In this document: piece after piece, positions 1 through 8,172 of the stretch | Numbering within the stretch: position 1 is the first letter of the stretch | How the letters are laid out: each line of letters begins with the position of its first letter | From: an uncultured Clostridia bacterium | GTDB taxonomy: Bacteria > Bacillota > Clostridia > TANB77 > CAG-508 | Direction: 5' to 3' | Assembly (NCBI GenBank): GCA_934122385.1 | Contig: CAKOWP010000006.1 | Coordinates: 1 to 38,195 of the forward strand | Length of the DNA: 38,195 nucleotides | Translations under genes and position numbers: made by a program | The notes under the pieces: generated by a model | The model's input: only the letters and a program-made list of their open reading frames with translations | Databases searched by the model: none | What the model was told of the DNA's origin: nothing

Positions 1-282
1 TTTGCAGACCAAAGTGCAATATATTATTCAACAACATCAAAATTATTATTACCAAGAATATATAATGAACAGTCAAAGTTCAATAAAAAAGACACAGTAA
101 TATGTCATTTCTGCAAAAGACTTTTATGGAGGCCATATCCACACACAGAAAACTTTAAACAATGGCAAATAGAAGAAGTTCACAAAATTTTAAAATGCTA
201 TGCATTTGATAAAGACTTAGAAGAATATATAGAATTAAAAAAACAATATACAAACAAAAAAGGGGAGAAAATTAATGAATAA
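1..282 (+). CDS. Glycosyltransferase, C-terminal part (5' end outside window)
   Basis: Frame 1 is open from the first base to a TAA at 280-282, giving the last 93 residues of a protein whose start lies upstream. The piece holds the segments FADQSAIYYS, VICHFCKRLLW and PYPHTENFKQW, followed by a charged tail. From memory this pattern (a 'DQSAL' segment, then 'HFCK...W' and a 'W..E..H' helix) occurs at the C-terminus of clostridial GT8-type glycosyltransferases that sit in tandem with a second GT8 gene, as here. Its stop overlaps the start of the next gene by 8 bases, so the two are probably translationally coupled. The assignment rests on pattern and context because the catalytic half is not in the window. 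Confidence 0.6.
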   Translation, partial: FADQSAIYYSTTSKLLLPRIYNEQSKFNKKDTVICHFCKRLLWRPYPHTENFKQWQIEEVHKILKCYAFDKDLEEYIELKKQYTNKKGEKINE

Positions 283-1195
283 AGAAATACCAGTATTTTT
301 CGCAGTAGATAATGGGTATATACCATTTTTAGGAGTAGCATTAAGCTCATTAATAGAAAACACATCAAAAGAAAATAAATATGCAATAAAAGTGCTATAT
401 ACAAGCGTAACAGAAGAAAACAAAGCAAGAATAAAAAAATATGAAAAAGAAAACATCAGTATAGAATTTGTTGACTTAAATAAACAATTAGAAGATATAA
501 AAGAAAAATTATATACTCGCAATTATTTTTCAAACACAACATATTATAGATTGTTTATACCAGAACTATACCCAGAATATGACAAAGCTGTATATATTGA
601 CAGTGATACAGTATGCTTATCAGATATAGCAGAATTATATAATACAGATATGGGAGGCAACTTAATAGCAGCAGTATCAGATGGGGCAGTTCAAACTATA
701 AAACCATTTCAAGATTATGTAGAAAGAGTAGTTGGAGTTGCAGACTATAACAATTACTTTAATGCTGGTGTTATTGTAATGAATTTAAAAGACCTAAGAG
801 AATACAAATTTGAAGAAAAGTTCATATATATGTTAGGAAAGATTAGATTTGAAGTTGCACAAGATCAAGACTATTTAAACAGACTTTGCAAAGGAAGGGT
901 CAAAATAATAGACTATTCATGGAATAGAATGCCAATTATGGGAAAAAGAGATGGTGAAATAAACTTAATTCACTATAATCTAGGAGCTAAACCATGGTAT
1001 TTTGACGATGTTTTGTATCAAGAATATTTTTGGAAATATGCGGAAAAAACAAAATTCTATAATGAAATAAAAGCAATTGGGGCAAAATATACAGATGCAG
1101 ACAAAGAAAGAGATGATGCAAACAGTGCAAAACTTATAGAATTAGCACAAAAGGAAACAGATTGCGTTGGAGACGATAGAATAAATAGGAGATAG
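275..1195 (+). CDS. Glycosyltransferase family 8 protein
   Basis: A 306-residue GT-A fold retaining glycosyltransferase of family GT8 (LgtC/glycogenin type). It opens with the family's nucleotide-sugar binding strand (PVFFAVDNGY). The metal-binding DxD is DSD at residues 109-111 in YIDSDTVCL. An NAGV motif lies near 163 and a DQDYLN motif near 197. The C-terminal HYNLGAKPW (233-241) supplies the second metal-ligand histidine. All hallmark residues are present, so it should be active. The donor is a UDP-hexose by family; the acceptor is unknown. The ATG follows an AGGGGAG ribosome site and overlaps the upstream gene. Two acyltransferase genes follow, which suggests a membrane glycolipid or a modified phospholipid as product (inference). 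Confidence 0.9.
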   Translation: MNKEIPVFFAVDNGYIPFLGVALSSLIENTSKENKYAIKVLYTSVTEENKARIKKYEKENISIEFVDLNKQLEDIKEKLYTRNYFSNTTYYRLFIPELYPEYDKAVYIDSDTVCLSDIAELYNTDMGGNLIAAVSDGAVQTIKPFQDYVERVVGVADYNNYFNAGVIVMNLKDLREYKFEEKFIYMLGKIRFEVAQDQDYLNRLCKGRVKIIDYSWNRMPIMGKRDGEINLIHYNLGAKPWYFDDVLYQEYFWKYAEKTKFYNEIKAIGAKYTDADKERDDANSAKLIELAQKETDCVGDDRINRR

Positions 1196-1199
1196 TTTA

Positions 1200-2126
1200 A
1201 TGAAATCAAAAGGAAAAATATTAGTCAAAATAAGAAGAAATAAACAAGAAGATATTCAAGAACCAATAGAAAAGTCTCAATATAGACAAGAAGTTTTAAA
1301 GAAAATCGAACAACTTGAAAAAGAAGGAAAGTTTGATGTTGATGCAGAAGACGATCCACCTACAATAGTTTTAACGCCTGAAAACGTTGATTATCTTAGA
1401 AAAAAAATGACTAGTAAATTAAAACGAATATTTGCAAATGAAGTTGGAGAAAGATTTTTAGATAATCTTTTAAAAAATAACAAATTAATAATAAAAGAAG
1501 TAAAAGGGTTAGAAAATCTAAATAAAATTTCAACAGGGGCAATGGTTACATGTAACCACTTTAATCCTTTTGACTGTTTCACTGTAGAAAAAGTATTCAG
1601 AATGTCAGGAAAGATAGAAGAAAAAAGATTATATAAAGTAATAAGAGAGGGAAATTACACAAATTTCCCTGGATTATATGGATTCTTTTTTAGAAACTGC
1701 GATACATTGCCATTAAGTTCAAACAAAAGAACGATGGTTCAATTTATGAGAGCAGTTGATACATTATTACAAAAGGGAGATTTTATATTAATTTATCCAG
1801 AACAAAGTATGTGGTGGAATTATAGAAAGCCAAAGCCATTGAAACATGGAGCATTTAAAATGGCAGTAAGAAATAATGTACCAGTTATACCAATTTTTAT
1901 AACAATGGAAGATAGTGATAAAATAGATGGAGAAGGATTCCCAATCCAAGAATATACTGTAAATATTGCAGAACCTATTTATCCAGACGAGAATTTATCA
2001 CAAAGAGAAAATACTGAAATGATGCTTAATAAAAATTTTGAAGCTTGGAAAGAAATATATGAGGATTTTTATGGAATTCCATTAGAATATACAACTGAAA
2101 GTGATAAAGAAAATGTAAATGTTTAA
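1200..2126 (+). CDS. PlsC-like lysophospholipid/glycolipid acyltransferase
   Basis: A 308-residue protein of the PlsC/LPLAT acyltransferase superfamily. These enzymes move an acyl chain from acyl-ACP, acyl-CoA or acyl-phosphate to a lysolipid at the membrane face. The catalytic HX4D block is NHFNPFD with His120 and Asp125, and the substrate-binding block is YPEQ at 199-202, a variant of the usual PEG motif. The first 70 residues or so are a basic and acidic extension that precedes the catalytic domain. It starts four bases after the GT8 stop, so it is in the same operon. I cannot tell the acyl acceptor; the glycosyltransferase neighbours favour a glycolipid precursor. Confidence 0.85.
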   Translation: MKSKGKILVKIRRNKQEDIQEPIEKSQYRQEVLKKIEQLEKEGKFDVDAEDDPPTIVLTPENVDYLRKKMTSKLKRIFANEVGERFLDNLLKNNKLIIKEVKGLENLNKISTGAMVTCNHFNPFDCFTVEKVFRMSGKIEEKRLYKVIREGNYTNFPGLYGFFFRNCDTLPLSSNKRTMVQFMRAVDTLLQKGDFILIYPEQSMWWNYRKPKPLKHGAFKMAVRNNVPVIPIFITMEDSDKIDGEGFPIQEYTVNIAEPIYPDENLSQRENTEMMLNKNFEAWKEIYEDFYGIPLEYTTESDKENVNV

Positions 2127-2147
2127 AATAAAAAGAACATTATAAAA

Positions 2148-2175
2148 GGTTGGAAAATTAAGGTTTTCCAACCAA
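2148..2175 (+). terminator. Hairpin between the two acyltransferase genes
   Basis: GGTTGGAAAA (2148-2157) and TTTTCCAACC (2164-2173) form a perfect 10-bp stem around a 6-base loop. It is followed by AATTTTAAATTT rather than a clean U run, so it may attenuate transcription rather than end it. Confidence 0.45.
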
Positions 2176-2216
2176 TTTTAAATTTAATTATATGCCTTGA
2201 AAGAAAGGATGAAAAA

Positions 2217-2993
2217 ATGAAAGAACAAAAAACAATATATTATAAAGATGAACTAAATGACGAATTTTCAGGAGCAGAAATAACACCAAGAAAAATAGAT
2301 GAAAATTATAAATATATTCATAAAAATATAATATGGAATACAACAGCATTTATTTTACAAAATATACTAAGTTTGCCAATAAAATATCTATATTCACATT
2401 TGAAACTAAAAATAAAATATGTTGGCAAAGAAAAATACAAACCATATAAAAAACAAGGATACTTTATATATGGAAACCATACACAAGTATTTGCAGACAC
2501 ATTTATAACAAGTAATGGAAACTATCCAAAAAGAAATTATTTTATAGTAAACCCAGAAAATGTATCTATGAAATTTTTAGGCAACGTAGTAGAAATGCTT
2601 GGAGCAATTCCGATACCAGCCAATAAGGAAGCAATGAAGAATTTTTTAGATACAATAAAATTAAGAATAAAAAAAGGAAATAGTATAACAATATTTCCAG
2701 AAGCACATATTTGGCCATATTATACAAAAATAAGACCATTTAAAAATGTTTCATTTAAATATCCAGTACAATTAGATGTACCGGCATTTTGCGTAACGAA
2801 TACATATCAAAGTTATGGGAAAAATAATGATAAAGTTCGTGTAATTTCATATATAGATGGCCCATTTTTCCCAGATGAAAATTGTAACACTATGAAAGAA
2901 AAACAACAAAATTTGAGAGATAAAATTTATAATCAAATGGTGGAAAGAAGCAAAATGAGTAATGTGGAAGTTATTAAGTATGTAAAAAAATAG
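2217..2993 (+). CDS. PlsC-like acyltransferase, second copy
   Basis: A 258-residue member of the PlsC/LPLAT superfamily, only distantly like the preceding acyltransferase. The N-terminal 40 residues precede a hydrophobic stretch (about 39-60). The catalytic motif reads GNHTQVFAD with His88. The nearest acid is Asp94, so spacing is HX5D rather than the textbook HX4D. IFPEAHIW (159-166) replaces the PEG block. The GNHT...AD form recurs, as I remember it, in a clostridial sub-family annotated as 1-acyl-glycerol-3-phosphate acyltransferase, so I do not read it as damage. The gene has its own AGAAAGGA ribosome site, is separated from its neighbour by a 90-base gap with a hairpin, and is followed by a strong bidirectional terminator. 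Confidence 0.75.
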   Translation: MKEQKTIYYKDELNDEFSGAEITPRKIDENYKYIHKNIIWNTTAFILQNILSLPIKYLYSHLKLKIKYVGKEKYKPYKKQGYFIYGNHTQVFADTFITSNGNYPKRNYFIVNPENVSMKFLGNVVEMLGAIPIPANKEAMKNFLDTIKLRIKKGNSITIFPEAHIWPYYTKIRPFKNVSFKYPVQLDVPAFCVTNTYQSYGKNNDKVRVISYIDGPFFPDENCNTMKEKQQNLRDKIYNQMVERSKMSNVEVIKYVKK

Positions 2994-3008
2994 TTCTTTA
3001 AAATCATA

Positions 3009-3150
3009 AAAAAGAGTAATGGTATAAAAATATAAAAAATTCAAACCTCTCCCATCTAAAAAGAGTAACGAAAAATAAATTTTTCGTTACTCTTTTTGAC
3101 GGTCCCCACGACGGTTTGTTTTTTTATATTTTTATACCATTACTCTTTTT
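3009..3150. repeat. 31-bp perfect inverted repeat copying the nth gene tail
   Basis: Bases 3009-3039 are the exact reverse complement of 3120-3150. The right arm covers the last codons and stop of the reverse-strand nth gene (KKSNGIKI*). The left arm is an inverted copy just after the acyltransferase stop. The 80-base interval holds the terminator hairpin and a short GC-richer patch, GACGGTCCCCACGACGGT (3098-3115). Confidence 0.85.
3058..3097. terminator. Bidirectional rho-independent terminator
   Basis: A perfect 18-bp stem (3058-3075 with 3080-3097) has a 4-base loop TAAA. The outer pairs are A5/T5, so each strand reads a U-rich tail after the hairpin. It lies between converging genes (the acyltransferase on + and nth on -) and can serve both. 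Confidence 0.85.
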
Positions 3151-3771
3151 ATAGTATTTACAAAATTTTTTTACACTACAAGAATCACATTTTGGCTTTC
3201 TAGCAACACAGGTATTTCTACCATGCCAAACAAATAAATGATTAATATCCTTCAAATACTCCTTTGGAAAAATCTTAAGCAAATCTTGTTCAATTTTAAC
3301 CGGGTCAGACTCGTTAGAAAGACCAACTAAATTAGAAACTCTTTTAGCATGAGTATCAACTGCAATACCTTGTGGACTATTAAAAGCCTCAAGCATAACA
3401 ACATTAGCAGATTTTCTACCAACACCAGCCAAGCTTTGCAAATCTTCCATATTATCAGGAACATCACCACCAAAATTTTCCAAAACTTGTTTGGCACACA
3501 ACTTAATATTTTTTGCTTTATTTTTATAAAAACCACAAGGGTGAATAATTTCTTCTAATTCTTTAATATCAATATCAGCAAAATCCTGAACAGTTTTGCA
3601 TCGCTCAAAAAGAGCAGGAGTAGTCTTATTTACTCTTTCATCAGTACATTGAGCGGAAAGCATTACAGCCACAACCATTTGAAAAGGCGTTTTAAAGTCT
3701 AAGCTACAAGTAGCATCAGGATATGTGTCTTTTAATATTTCAACAAATTTTATAGCATCTGATTTTCTCAT
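3124..3771 (-). CDS. nth: Endonuclease III
   Basis: A bifunctional DNA N-glycosylase/AP lyase of base-excision repair that removes oxidised pyrimidines. In the 215-residue form the helix-hairpin-helix is LQSLAGVGRKSANVV, with catalytic Lys120. The general-base aspartate is Asp139 in VDTHAKRV. The C-terminal [4Fe-4S] cluster ligands are Cys188, 195, 198 and 204, with the canonical C-X6-C-X2-C-X5-C spacing. I place the start at the ATG at 3771-3769. A TTG six codons upstream (3789) overlaps the GGAGG ribosome site at 3783-3787, which is 11 bases before the chosen ATG, so the longer form is unlikely. It runs opposite to all other genes in the window and ends at the shared bidirectional terminator. 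Confidence 0.95.
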   Translation of the reverse strand: MRKSDAIKFVEILKDTYPDATCSLDFKTPFQMVVAVMLSAQCTDERVNKTTPALFERCKTVQDFADIDIKELEEIIHPCGFYKNKAKNIKLCAKQVLENFGGDVPDNMEDLQSLAGVGRKSANVVMLEAFNSPQGIAVDTHAKRVSNLVGLSNESDPVKIEQDLLKIFPKEYLKDINHLFVWHGRNTCVARKPKCDSCSVKKFCKYYKKSNGIKI

Positions 3772-3949
3772 AAAATTATAATCCTCCAAAATTATTATAA
3801 AGTTATATGTCAGTAAGAAAAATCTTTTAAAAACCTGTGGATAATATTTTTCTTGCTGAACTATAACATTATAAAACGAAATTCACAAAAAATCAACAAA
3901 ATTTATTTGAAAAAAATAGAACCATATGATATAATCAAACAAATAAAAA

Positions 3950-3998
3950 TGTCTCATTTGGAACCGATGTCTCAAACAGAACCGTCCCTAAAGAGACA
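3950..3998. repeat. Tandem/inverted short repeat with GTCTC and CCGTCCC boxes
   Basis: Two imperfect 18-base copies lie head to tail (3950-3967 and 3968-3985), each beginning TGTCTCA and ending GAACCG. An inverted GAGACA follows at 3993-3998. The AACCGTCCC core resembles the GGGACGGT patch near 3097-3113. Clostridial intergenic regions often carry GGGACGGTTC...TGTCTC elements (from memory), so this is probably a degraded dispersed repeat. It fills the gap between the divergent nth and rsmE genes, where I see no clear promoter. Confidence 0.5.
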
Positions 3999-4027
3999 AT
4001 TTCCAAAAGGAAATGAAGGGAGAAAAA

Positions 4028-4780
4028 ATGCCTAAATTTTTTGTAAAGCAAGAACAAATAAAAGAGAATGAAATAATTATAGTAGGACAAGACGTAAATC
4101 ATATAAAAAAAGTATTAAGAGCCAAAATAGGAGACGAATTGCAAGTTTGTAATAGTCAAAATGGAGAAAACTTCCTATGTGAAATACAAGACTTAGAAAA
4201 CGAAAGTATAATATGTAAAATAAAAGAAAAAATCCAAAATCGAGTAGAATCAAATATAGAAGTAACAATATTTCAAGGACTACCAAAAGCAGACAAAATG
4301 GAATTTATAATCCAGAAAGCTGTAGAACTTGGAGTATATGATATAACACCTGTAGAAATGAAAAGATGTGTTGTAAAACTAAATGAAAAAGATAAAATCA
4401 AAAAAGTAGAAAGATGGAAAAAAATATCTGAAGTTGCTGCAAAACAAAGTGGAAGAGACATCATACCACAAATAAATAATGTAACAAATATAAAAAATAT
4501 ATATGAATTAATTCCAAAATATGATATAGTAATAGTAGCTTATGAAAATGAAAAAAATAGAACATTAAAAGAACAACTAAAACAAATAAAAGAAATCGTC
4601 AAAACAGACAAAATCAAGATAGGAATTGTAATAGGACCAGAGGGTGGTCTAGAAGAAAATGATGTAGAGCAACTAGAAAACAACGGTGCAAAAATAGTAA
4701 CATTAGGAAAGAGAATACTAAGGACAGAAACAGTAGCATTAAATGTGCTAAGCATTATTATGTATGAGTTGGAAAATTAA
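4028..4780 (+). CDS. rsmE: 16S rRNA (uracil-1498-N3)-methyltransferase
   Basis: A SPOUT-class methyltransferase that places N3-methyl on U1498 of 16S rRNA in the 30S subunit. The 250-residue form begins MPKFFVK, the family's usual opening and the start of its PUA-like domain. The SAM-binding trefoil knot is marked by GPEGG (203-207) and the LGKRILRTET segment ending near 235. I prefer the ATG at 4028 over the in-frame ATG at 4013. The purine ribosome site AAGGGAG lies just after 4013 and 6 bases before 4028, so the upstream ATG sits inside it. In many Firmicutes prmA precedes rsmE; it does not here. Confidence 0.95.
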   Translation: MPKFFVKQEQIKENEIIIVGQDVNHIKKVLRAKIGDELQVCNSQNGENFLCEIQDLENESIICKIKEKIQNRVESNIEVTIFQGLPKADKMEFIIQKAVELGVYDITPVEMKRCVVKLNEKDKIKKVERWKKISEVAAKQSGRDIIPQINNVTNIKNIYELIPKYDIVIVAYENEKNRTLKEQLKQIKEIVKTDKIKIGIVIGPEGGLEENDVEQLENNGAKIVTLGKRILRTETVALNVLSIIMYELEN

Positions 4781-4843
4781 AAAGAAATAAAATCACAAAA
4801 TCAAAATTTTTAAATATAAAGAAAAGAAAGGGAAGAATTCGTA

Positions 4844-5887
4844 ATGAAGGAAATAAACGAAAAACATATGAAAAAAATATATTTAAATGTGCTAAAAGCA
4901 ATAATTGTAATGCTTTACTTTTTTGTATTAAATGTAGCATATTCAAATGTAAGTGCAGGATATTTAGAAAAAGGAATAGAAATATGTACAATGATATTCC
5001 TATTTGTAGCAATATTTATATTCGAGGTGGCATATAAAAAAGACAATGACGACCTTGCAATACAGGGAATAGAAATACTGGTACTTGCAACATACACCTT
5101 GACAAGTCAACACATAACAAAAAAATTTGAATTTAATTTCAAAAGTTATTCTTTGGTTGCGTCATACATATTTGCGATTTATTTTATATTAAAAAGTATT
5201 GTTATTTACACAAAAGGAAGAAGAGAAATGGCAGAAGATCTTAGTGACATAAAAGAAATTGTAAAAAAAGATGAACCAGTAAAAAAAGAAGCAACAAAAA
5301 AACAACATAAAAAAAGAGAAAATGAAATTGAAATAAAAACAAATTTAGATTTAGATAATGAAGAAAAAAATGAAAATAAAGAAAAACCAAAAGTGCCAAG
5401 AAAGAGAACAACAACAAAGAAAACAACAGAGAAAAAAATAAAAACTGAAAAAACAGAAAATGAAGAAAAAACAAAAGTTCCAAGAAAGAGAACAACAACA
5501 AAGAAAACGGCAGAAGCAAAAACAAAAACAGAAAAAATAGAAAACGAAGAAAAACCAAAAACACCAAGAAAAAGAACAACTACAAAGAAAACAGCAGAAT
5601 CAAAAACAAGTACAGAAAAAATAGAAAATAAAGAAAAACCAAAAACACCAAGAAAGAGAACAACAACAAAGAAAACAACAAAATCAAAAGCAGAAACAGA
5701 AAAGACAGAAAACGGAGAAAAGCCAAAAACACCAAGAAAAAGAACAACAACAAAGAAAACAACAGAATCAAAAGCAGAAACAGAAAAGACAGAAAACGGA
5801 GAAAAACCAAAAACACCAAGAAAGAGAACAACTACAAAAAAAGCAACAGCAGTAAAGAAAGAGACAGCAAATGAGGAGGAAAAATGA
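4844..5887 (+). CDS. Membrane protein with six-copy basic repeat tail
   Basis: I do not recognise the family. The first 125 residues hold about four hydrophobic helices (roughly 14-33, 45-63, 72-90 and 100-121). A charged linker follows, and then a tail of six near-identical units of 28 residues from residue 185 to the end. Each unit carries PRKRTTTKK followed by an acidic/lysine spacer such as EKTENGEKPKT. The tail is basic, lacks aromatic residues and resembles the lysine-rich tails of histone H1-like proteins. It should be cytoplasmic and could bind nucleic acid or the membrane surface (inference). AAAGGGA lies 8 to 9 bases before the chosen ATG. The stop overlaps the yicC start (ATGA), so it is coupled to the RNA-metabolism genes that follow. 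Confidence 0.75.
   Translation: MKEINEKHMKKIYLNVLKAIIVMLYFFVLNVAYSNVSAGYLEKGIEICTMIFLFVAIFIFEVAYKKDNDDLAIQGIEILVLATYTLTSQHITKKFEFNFKSYSLVASYIFAIYFILKSIVIYTKGRREMAEDLSDIKEIVKKDEPVKKEATKKQHKKRENEIEIKTNLDLDNEEKNENKEKPKVPRKRTTTKKTTEKKIKTEKTENEEKTKVPRKRTTTKKTAEAKTKTEKIENEEKPKTPRKRTTTKKTAESKTSTEKIENKEKPKTPRKRTTTKKTTKSKAETEKTENGEKPKTPRKRTTTKKTTESKAETEKTENGEKPKTPRKRTTTKKATAVKKETANEEEK
5396..5842 (+). repeat. 84-bp coding tandem repeat (28 aa x 6)
   Basis: Six in-frame units start at 5396, 5480, 5564, 5648, 5732 and 5816, each beginning with the codons for PRKRTTTKK. Units 4 to 6 are the most alike at DNA level, which suggests recent duplication and possible copy-number variation without frame loss. 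Confidence 0.9.
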
Positions 5888-6765
5888 TTAGAAGTATGAC
5901 AGGCTATGGAAAACAAAGCCTAAATGTAGACGGAAGAGAATATCAAATAGAAATAAAAAGTGTAAATCACAGATATCTAGACATAAATATAAAAATGCCA
6001 AAAACACTAAGCTATCTAGAAGAAACAGTAAAAAAAGAAATCTCTGAAAAAATAAAAAGAGGAAAAGTCGACGTATTTATAACATACGAAAACAATAGTA
6101 AAGAAGGAAGAAACATAACAATAAACAAAGAACTCGCAAAACTATACATAGAACAACTAAAAGAACTAGCTGAAGAAGAAAAAATATCAAGCAACATAGA
6201 AGTAATGGAAATAGCCAAATTTCCAGACATATTAACAATAAAGGCAGACGAAGAAGACGAAAAAATAAAACAAGAAATTACGCAAGTAACAACTGAAGCA
6301 ACAAACAAAATTGTAGAAATGAAAGCAATTGAAGGAGAAAAAATTGCACAAGATTTACTACAAAGAATAAGCAAAATAGAAAATAAAATAATGGAAATAT
6401 CTTCAAAATCTACTGGACTTATTGAAGAATATGTAGTAAAATTAGAAAAGAGAATACAAGAAATATTAAAAACGGAAGAAATAGACAAATCAAGAATAGC
6501 ACAAGAAGTTGTAATATATGCTGATAAATGTTCAATTCAAGAAGAAATAACAAGATTAAAAAGTCATATATATCAATTTAGAAATTTAATAACAAGCAAT
6601 CAAAATGAAGCAATTGGAAAAAAATTAGATTTTATAATACAAGAAATGAACAGAGAAACAAACACGATAGGCTCAAAAGCAAATAATTTAGAAATAACAA
6701 ATGGAGTCATAGATATAAAAACAGAAATTGAAGACATAAGAGAACAAATACAAAATATTGAATAA
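5884..6765 (+). CDS. yicC: YicC/YloC family endoribonuclease
   Basis: A 293-residue protein matching the YicC/YloC family in full. It opens with MIRSMTGYG and has the early segment KSVNHRYLDI. The C-terminus carries REINT-like RETNTIGSKANNLEI and ends EDIREQIQNIE. The family is a metal-dependent endoribonuclease involved in RNA turnover in bacteria. It overlaps the upstream repeat protein by four bases and precedes remA, the same order as yloC-ylzA in Bacillus and relatives. Codon use is purine-rich like the other housekeeping genes. Confidence 0.92.
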   Translation: MIRSMTGYGKQSLNVDGREYQIEIKSVNHRYLDINIKMPKTLSYLEETVKKEISEKIKRGKVDVFITYENNSKEGRNITINKELAKLYIEQLKELAEEEKISSNIEVMEIAKFPDILTIKADEEDEKIKQEITQVTTEATNKIVEMKAIEGEKIAQDLLQRISKIENKIMEISSKSTGLIEEYVVKLEKRIQEILKTEEIDKSRIAQEVVIYADKCSIQEEITRLKSHIYQFRNLITSNQNEAIGKKLDFIIQEMNRETNTIGSKANNLEITNGVIDIKTEIEDIREQIQNIE

Positions 6766-6827
6766 AAATCTATGATAGAAAAAATAATAGAAAAAAATGA
6801 GCTAAGTGAGAGAAAGGATGGAGTATT

Positions 6828-7100
6828 ATGCAATTAGTAAACATAGGATTTGGAAACATAGTTTCAGCAGACAGAATAGTAGCAATTGTAAGCCCAGAAT
6901 CAGCACCAATAAAAAGAATGGTACAAGAAGCAAAAGATGATAAAACAGCAGTAGATGCAACATGTGGAAGAAGAACAAGAGCTGTAATAATAACAGACTC
7001 AGGACATATCATATTATCAGCTGTACAACCAGAAACAGTAGCTGGTAGACTTGATAAAGATATTACAACTACTTCAGCACAATTACAAGAAGAAGACTAG
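6828..7100 (+). CDS. remA: Extracellular matrix regulator RemA (DUF370)
   Basis: A 90-residue DNA-binding protein of the RemA/DUF370 family. In Bacillus subtilis it oligomerises into a ring that wraps DNA and activates matrix and osmoprotection genes. The conserved blocks are visible: NIGFGNIV, IVSPESAPIKRM, DATCGRRTRAVII and GHIILSAVQPETV. The length is typical. It lies between yicC and rpoZ, its conserved position in Firmicutes. An exopolysaccharide operon a few kilobases away is a plausible target (inference only). Confidence 0.95.
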   Translation: MQLVNIGFGNIVSADRIVAIVSPESAPIKRMVQEAKDDKTAVDATCGRRTRAVIITDSGHIILSAVQPETVAGRLDKDITTTSAQLQEED

Positions 7101-7181
7101 TAGTTGAAAAATTACAATTTTGGCCGTATCAATTTTATTTAAAACGCGGTTTTAAAAACAAAAATTAGGAGGAAAACAAAA

Positions 7182-7532
7182 ATGATAGTAAAACCAACAG
7201 TTACAGAATTATTAAAGAAAGCAAAAAACAGATATGAGCTAGTAATAGCTACATCAAAAAGAGCAAGACAAATTGCAATGGGAGATGAACCATTAACAAA
7301 AGTTAAAGAAGAATCTCCAGTAACACTTGCAGCAAATGAAATAGCAGAAGGAAAAGTCACAATTATAAGAGAAGGTGAAGAAATGCCAGAGGCTACATCA
7401 GAAAATAAAGAAGAAAACAAAAAACAAGAAGATGAAAAAGAAAACGAAAAAAGTACTGATGTAGAAGAAAAAGATGAAGAAATAAAATCAGAAAAAGACG
7501 AAGAAATAGAAACAGAAAAAAATGAAGAATAG
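7182..7532 (+). CDS. rpoZ: RNA polymerase omega subunit
   Basis: A 116-residue protein whose first 65 residues match the omega subunit, which clamps the beta-prime subunit during RNA polymerase assembly. Key segments are KPTVTELLKKAKNRYELVIA, SKRARQI, then AANEIAEGKVTI. Residues from about 70 onward form an extra tail made almost only of Glu, Asp, Lys and Asn, which makes the protein longer than a usual omega. A clean AGGAGG site precedes the ATG. The upstream gap holds an 8-bp stem (TTTAAAAC/GTTTTAAA, 7138-7156) with no U run. Gene order is remA-rpoZ-gmk, whereas gmk before rpoZ is the common order. Confidence 0.93.
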   Translation: MIVKPTVTELLKKAKNRYELVIATSKRARQIAMGDEPLTKVKEESPVTLAANEIAEGKVTIIREGEEMPEATSENKEENKKQEDEKENEKSTDVEEKDEEIKSEKDEEIETEKNEE

Positions 7533-7547
7533 TAAAGGGGAATAAAA

Positions 7548-8120
7548 ATGCTAGTAATTTTATCAGGAGTTTCTGGTGCTGGAAAAGACACAATAAAAAA
7601 AGAGCTAATTAAAAGGATGGAAAATGTAATATCACTTCCATCTTTTACTTCTAGAGACCCAAGGCCAGGAGAAGAAGAAGGAATACAATATCATTTTATA
7701 ACAAAAGAAGAATTTAAAACAAAAATAAACAATGGAGAATTTTACGAATATGACTTACATCACGAAAACTATTACGGAACATCAAAAAAATTAATGAATG
7801 AAAAAATTGAAAGTGGAAAAATAATAGTAAAAGACATAGAAGTAAATGGAACAGAAAATCTAATAAAAACATTAGGAAATGATACAAAATTAGTTACTAT
7901 TTTCTTAAAGGTTGATAAAGAAGAACTAAAAAATAGACTTATAAATCGTGGAGATAATTTGTCTGAAGCAGATATGCAATTAAGACTTAATAGATTAGAA
8001 TATGAAGAATCTAAAATCAACTTATATGATTATGTTATAAAAAATGATGATTTAGAAAAAACTGTTCAAATTATAATGACAATTATAGAAAATGAAAAAA
8101 GATTAGAAAATTTACAATAA
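7548..8120 (+). CDS. gmk: Guanylate kinase
   Basis: Phosphorylates GMP and dGMP with ATP to the diphosphates, an essential step of guanine nucleotide supply. The 190-residue length is standard. The P-loop is GVSGAGKDT (7-15), with Asp in place of the more usual Ser before the final Thr. The GMP-binding segment SFTSRDPRPGEEEGIQYHF follows, and ENYYGTS and an RLNRLEYEES lid/C-terminal segment are also present. It starts 15 bases after rpoZ behind AGTAAAGGGG and ends at a strong terminator, closing the housekeeping operon. Confidence 0.95.
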   Translation: MLVILSGVSGAGKDTIKKELIKRMENVISLPSFTSRDPRPGEEEGIQYHFITKEEFKTKINNGEFYEYDLHHENYYGTSKKLMNEKIESGKIIVKDIEVNGTENLIKTLGNDTKLVTIFLKVDKEELKNRLINRGDNLSEADMQLRLNRLEYEESKINLYDYVIKNDDLEKTVQIIMTIIENEKRLENLQ

Positions 8121-8135
8121 ATAGTTGATTTTTAC

Positions 8136-8172
8136 AAATAAGTATGGTATTATAATGCCATACTTATTTTTT
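8136..8172 (+). terminator. Rho-independent terminator after gmk
   Basis: AAATAAGTATGG (8136-8147) pairs with CCATACTTATTT (8158-8169) and is followed by a T run. It ends the yicC-remA-rpoZ-gmk operon. Confidence 0.88.

Noticed and set aside
3853..4035. A 60-codon frame between nth and rsmE
   Set aside because: It runs through the degraded repeat, has no ribosome site and overlaps the rsmE start.
5396..5842. 84-base repeats as a CRISPR-like or satellite array
   Set aside because: They are in-frame coding repeats of a membrane protein, with conserved and variable parts that follow codons.
5206..5916. A 236-codon open frame on the minus strand opposite the basic repeat tail
   Set aside because: It is the antisense of a low-complexity AAA/ACA-rich repeat, reads as Phe/Val/Leu monotony, and has no ribosome site. 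The plus-strand gene explains the region.
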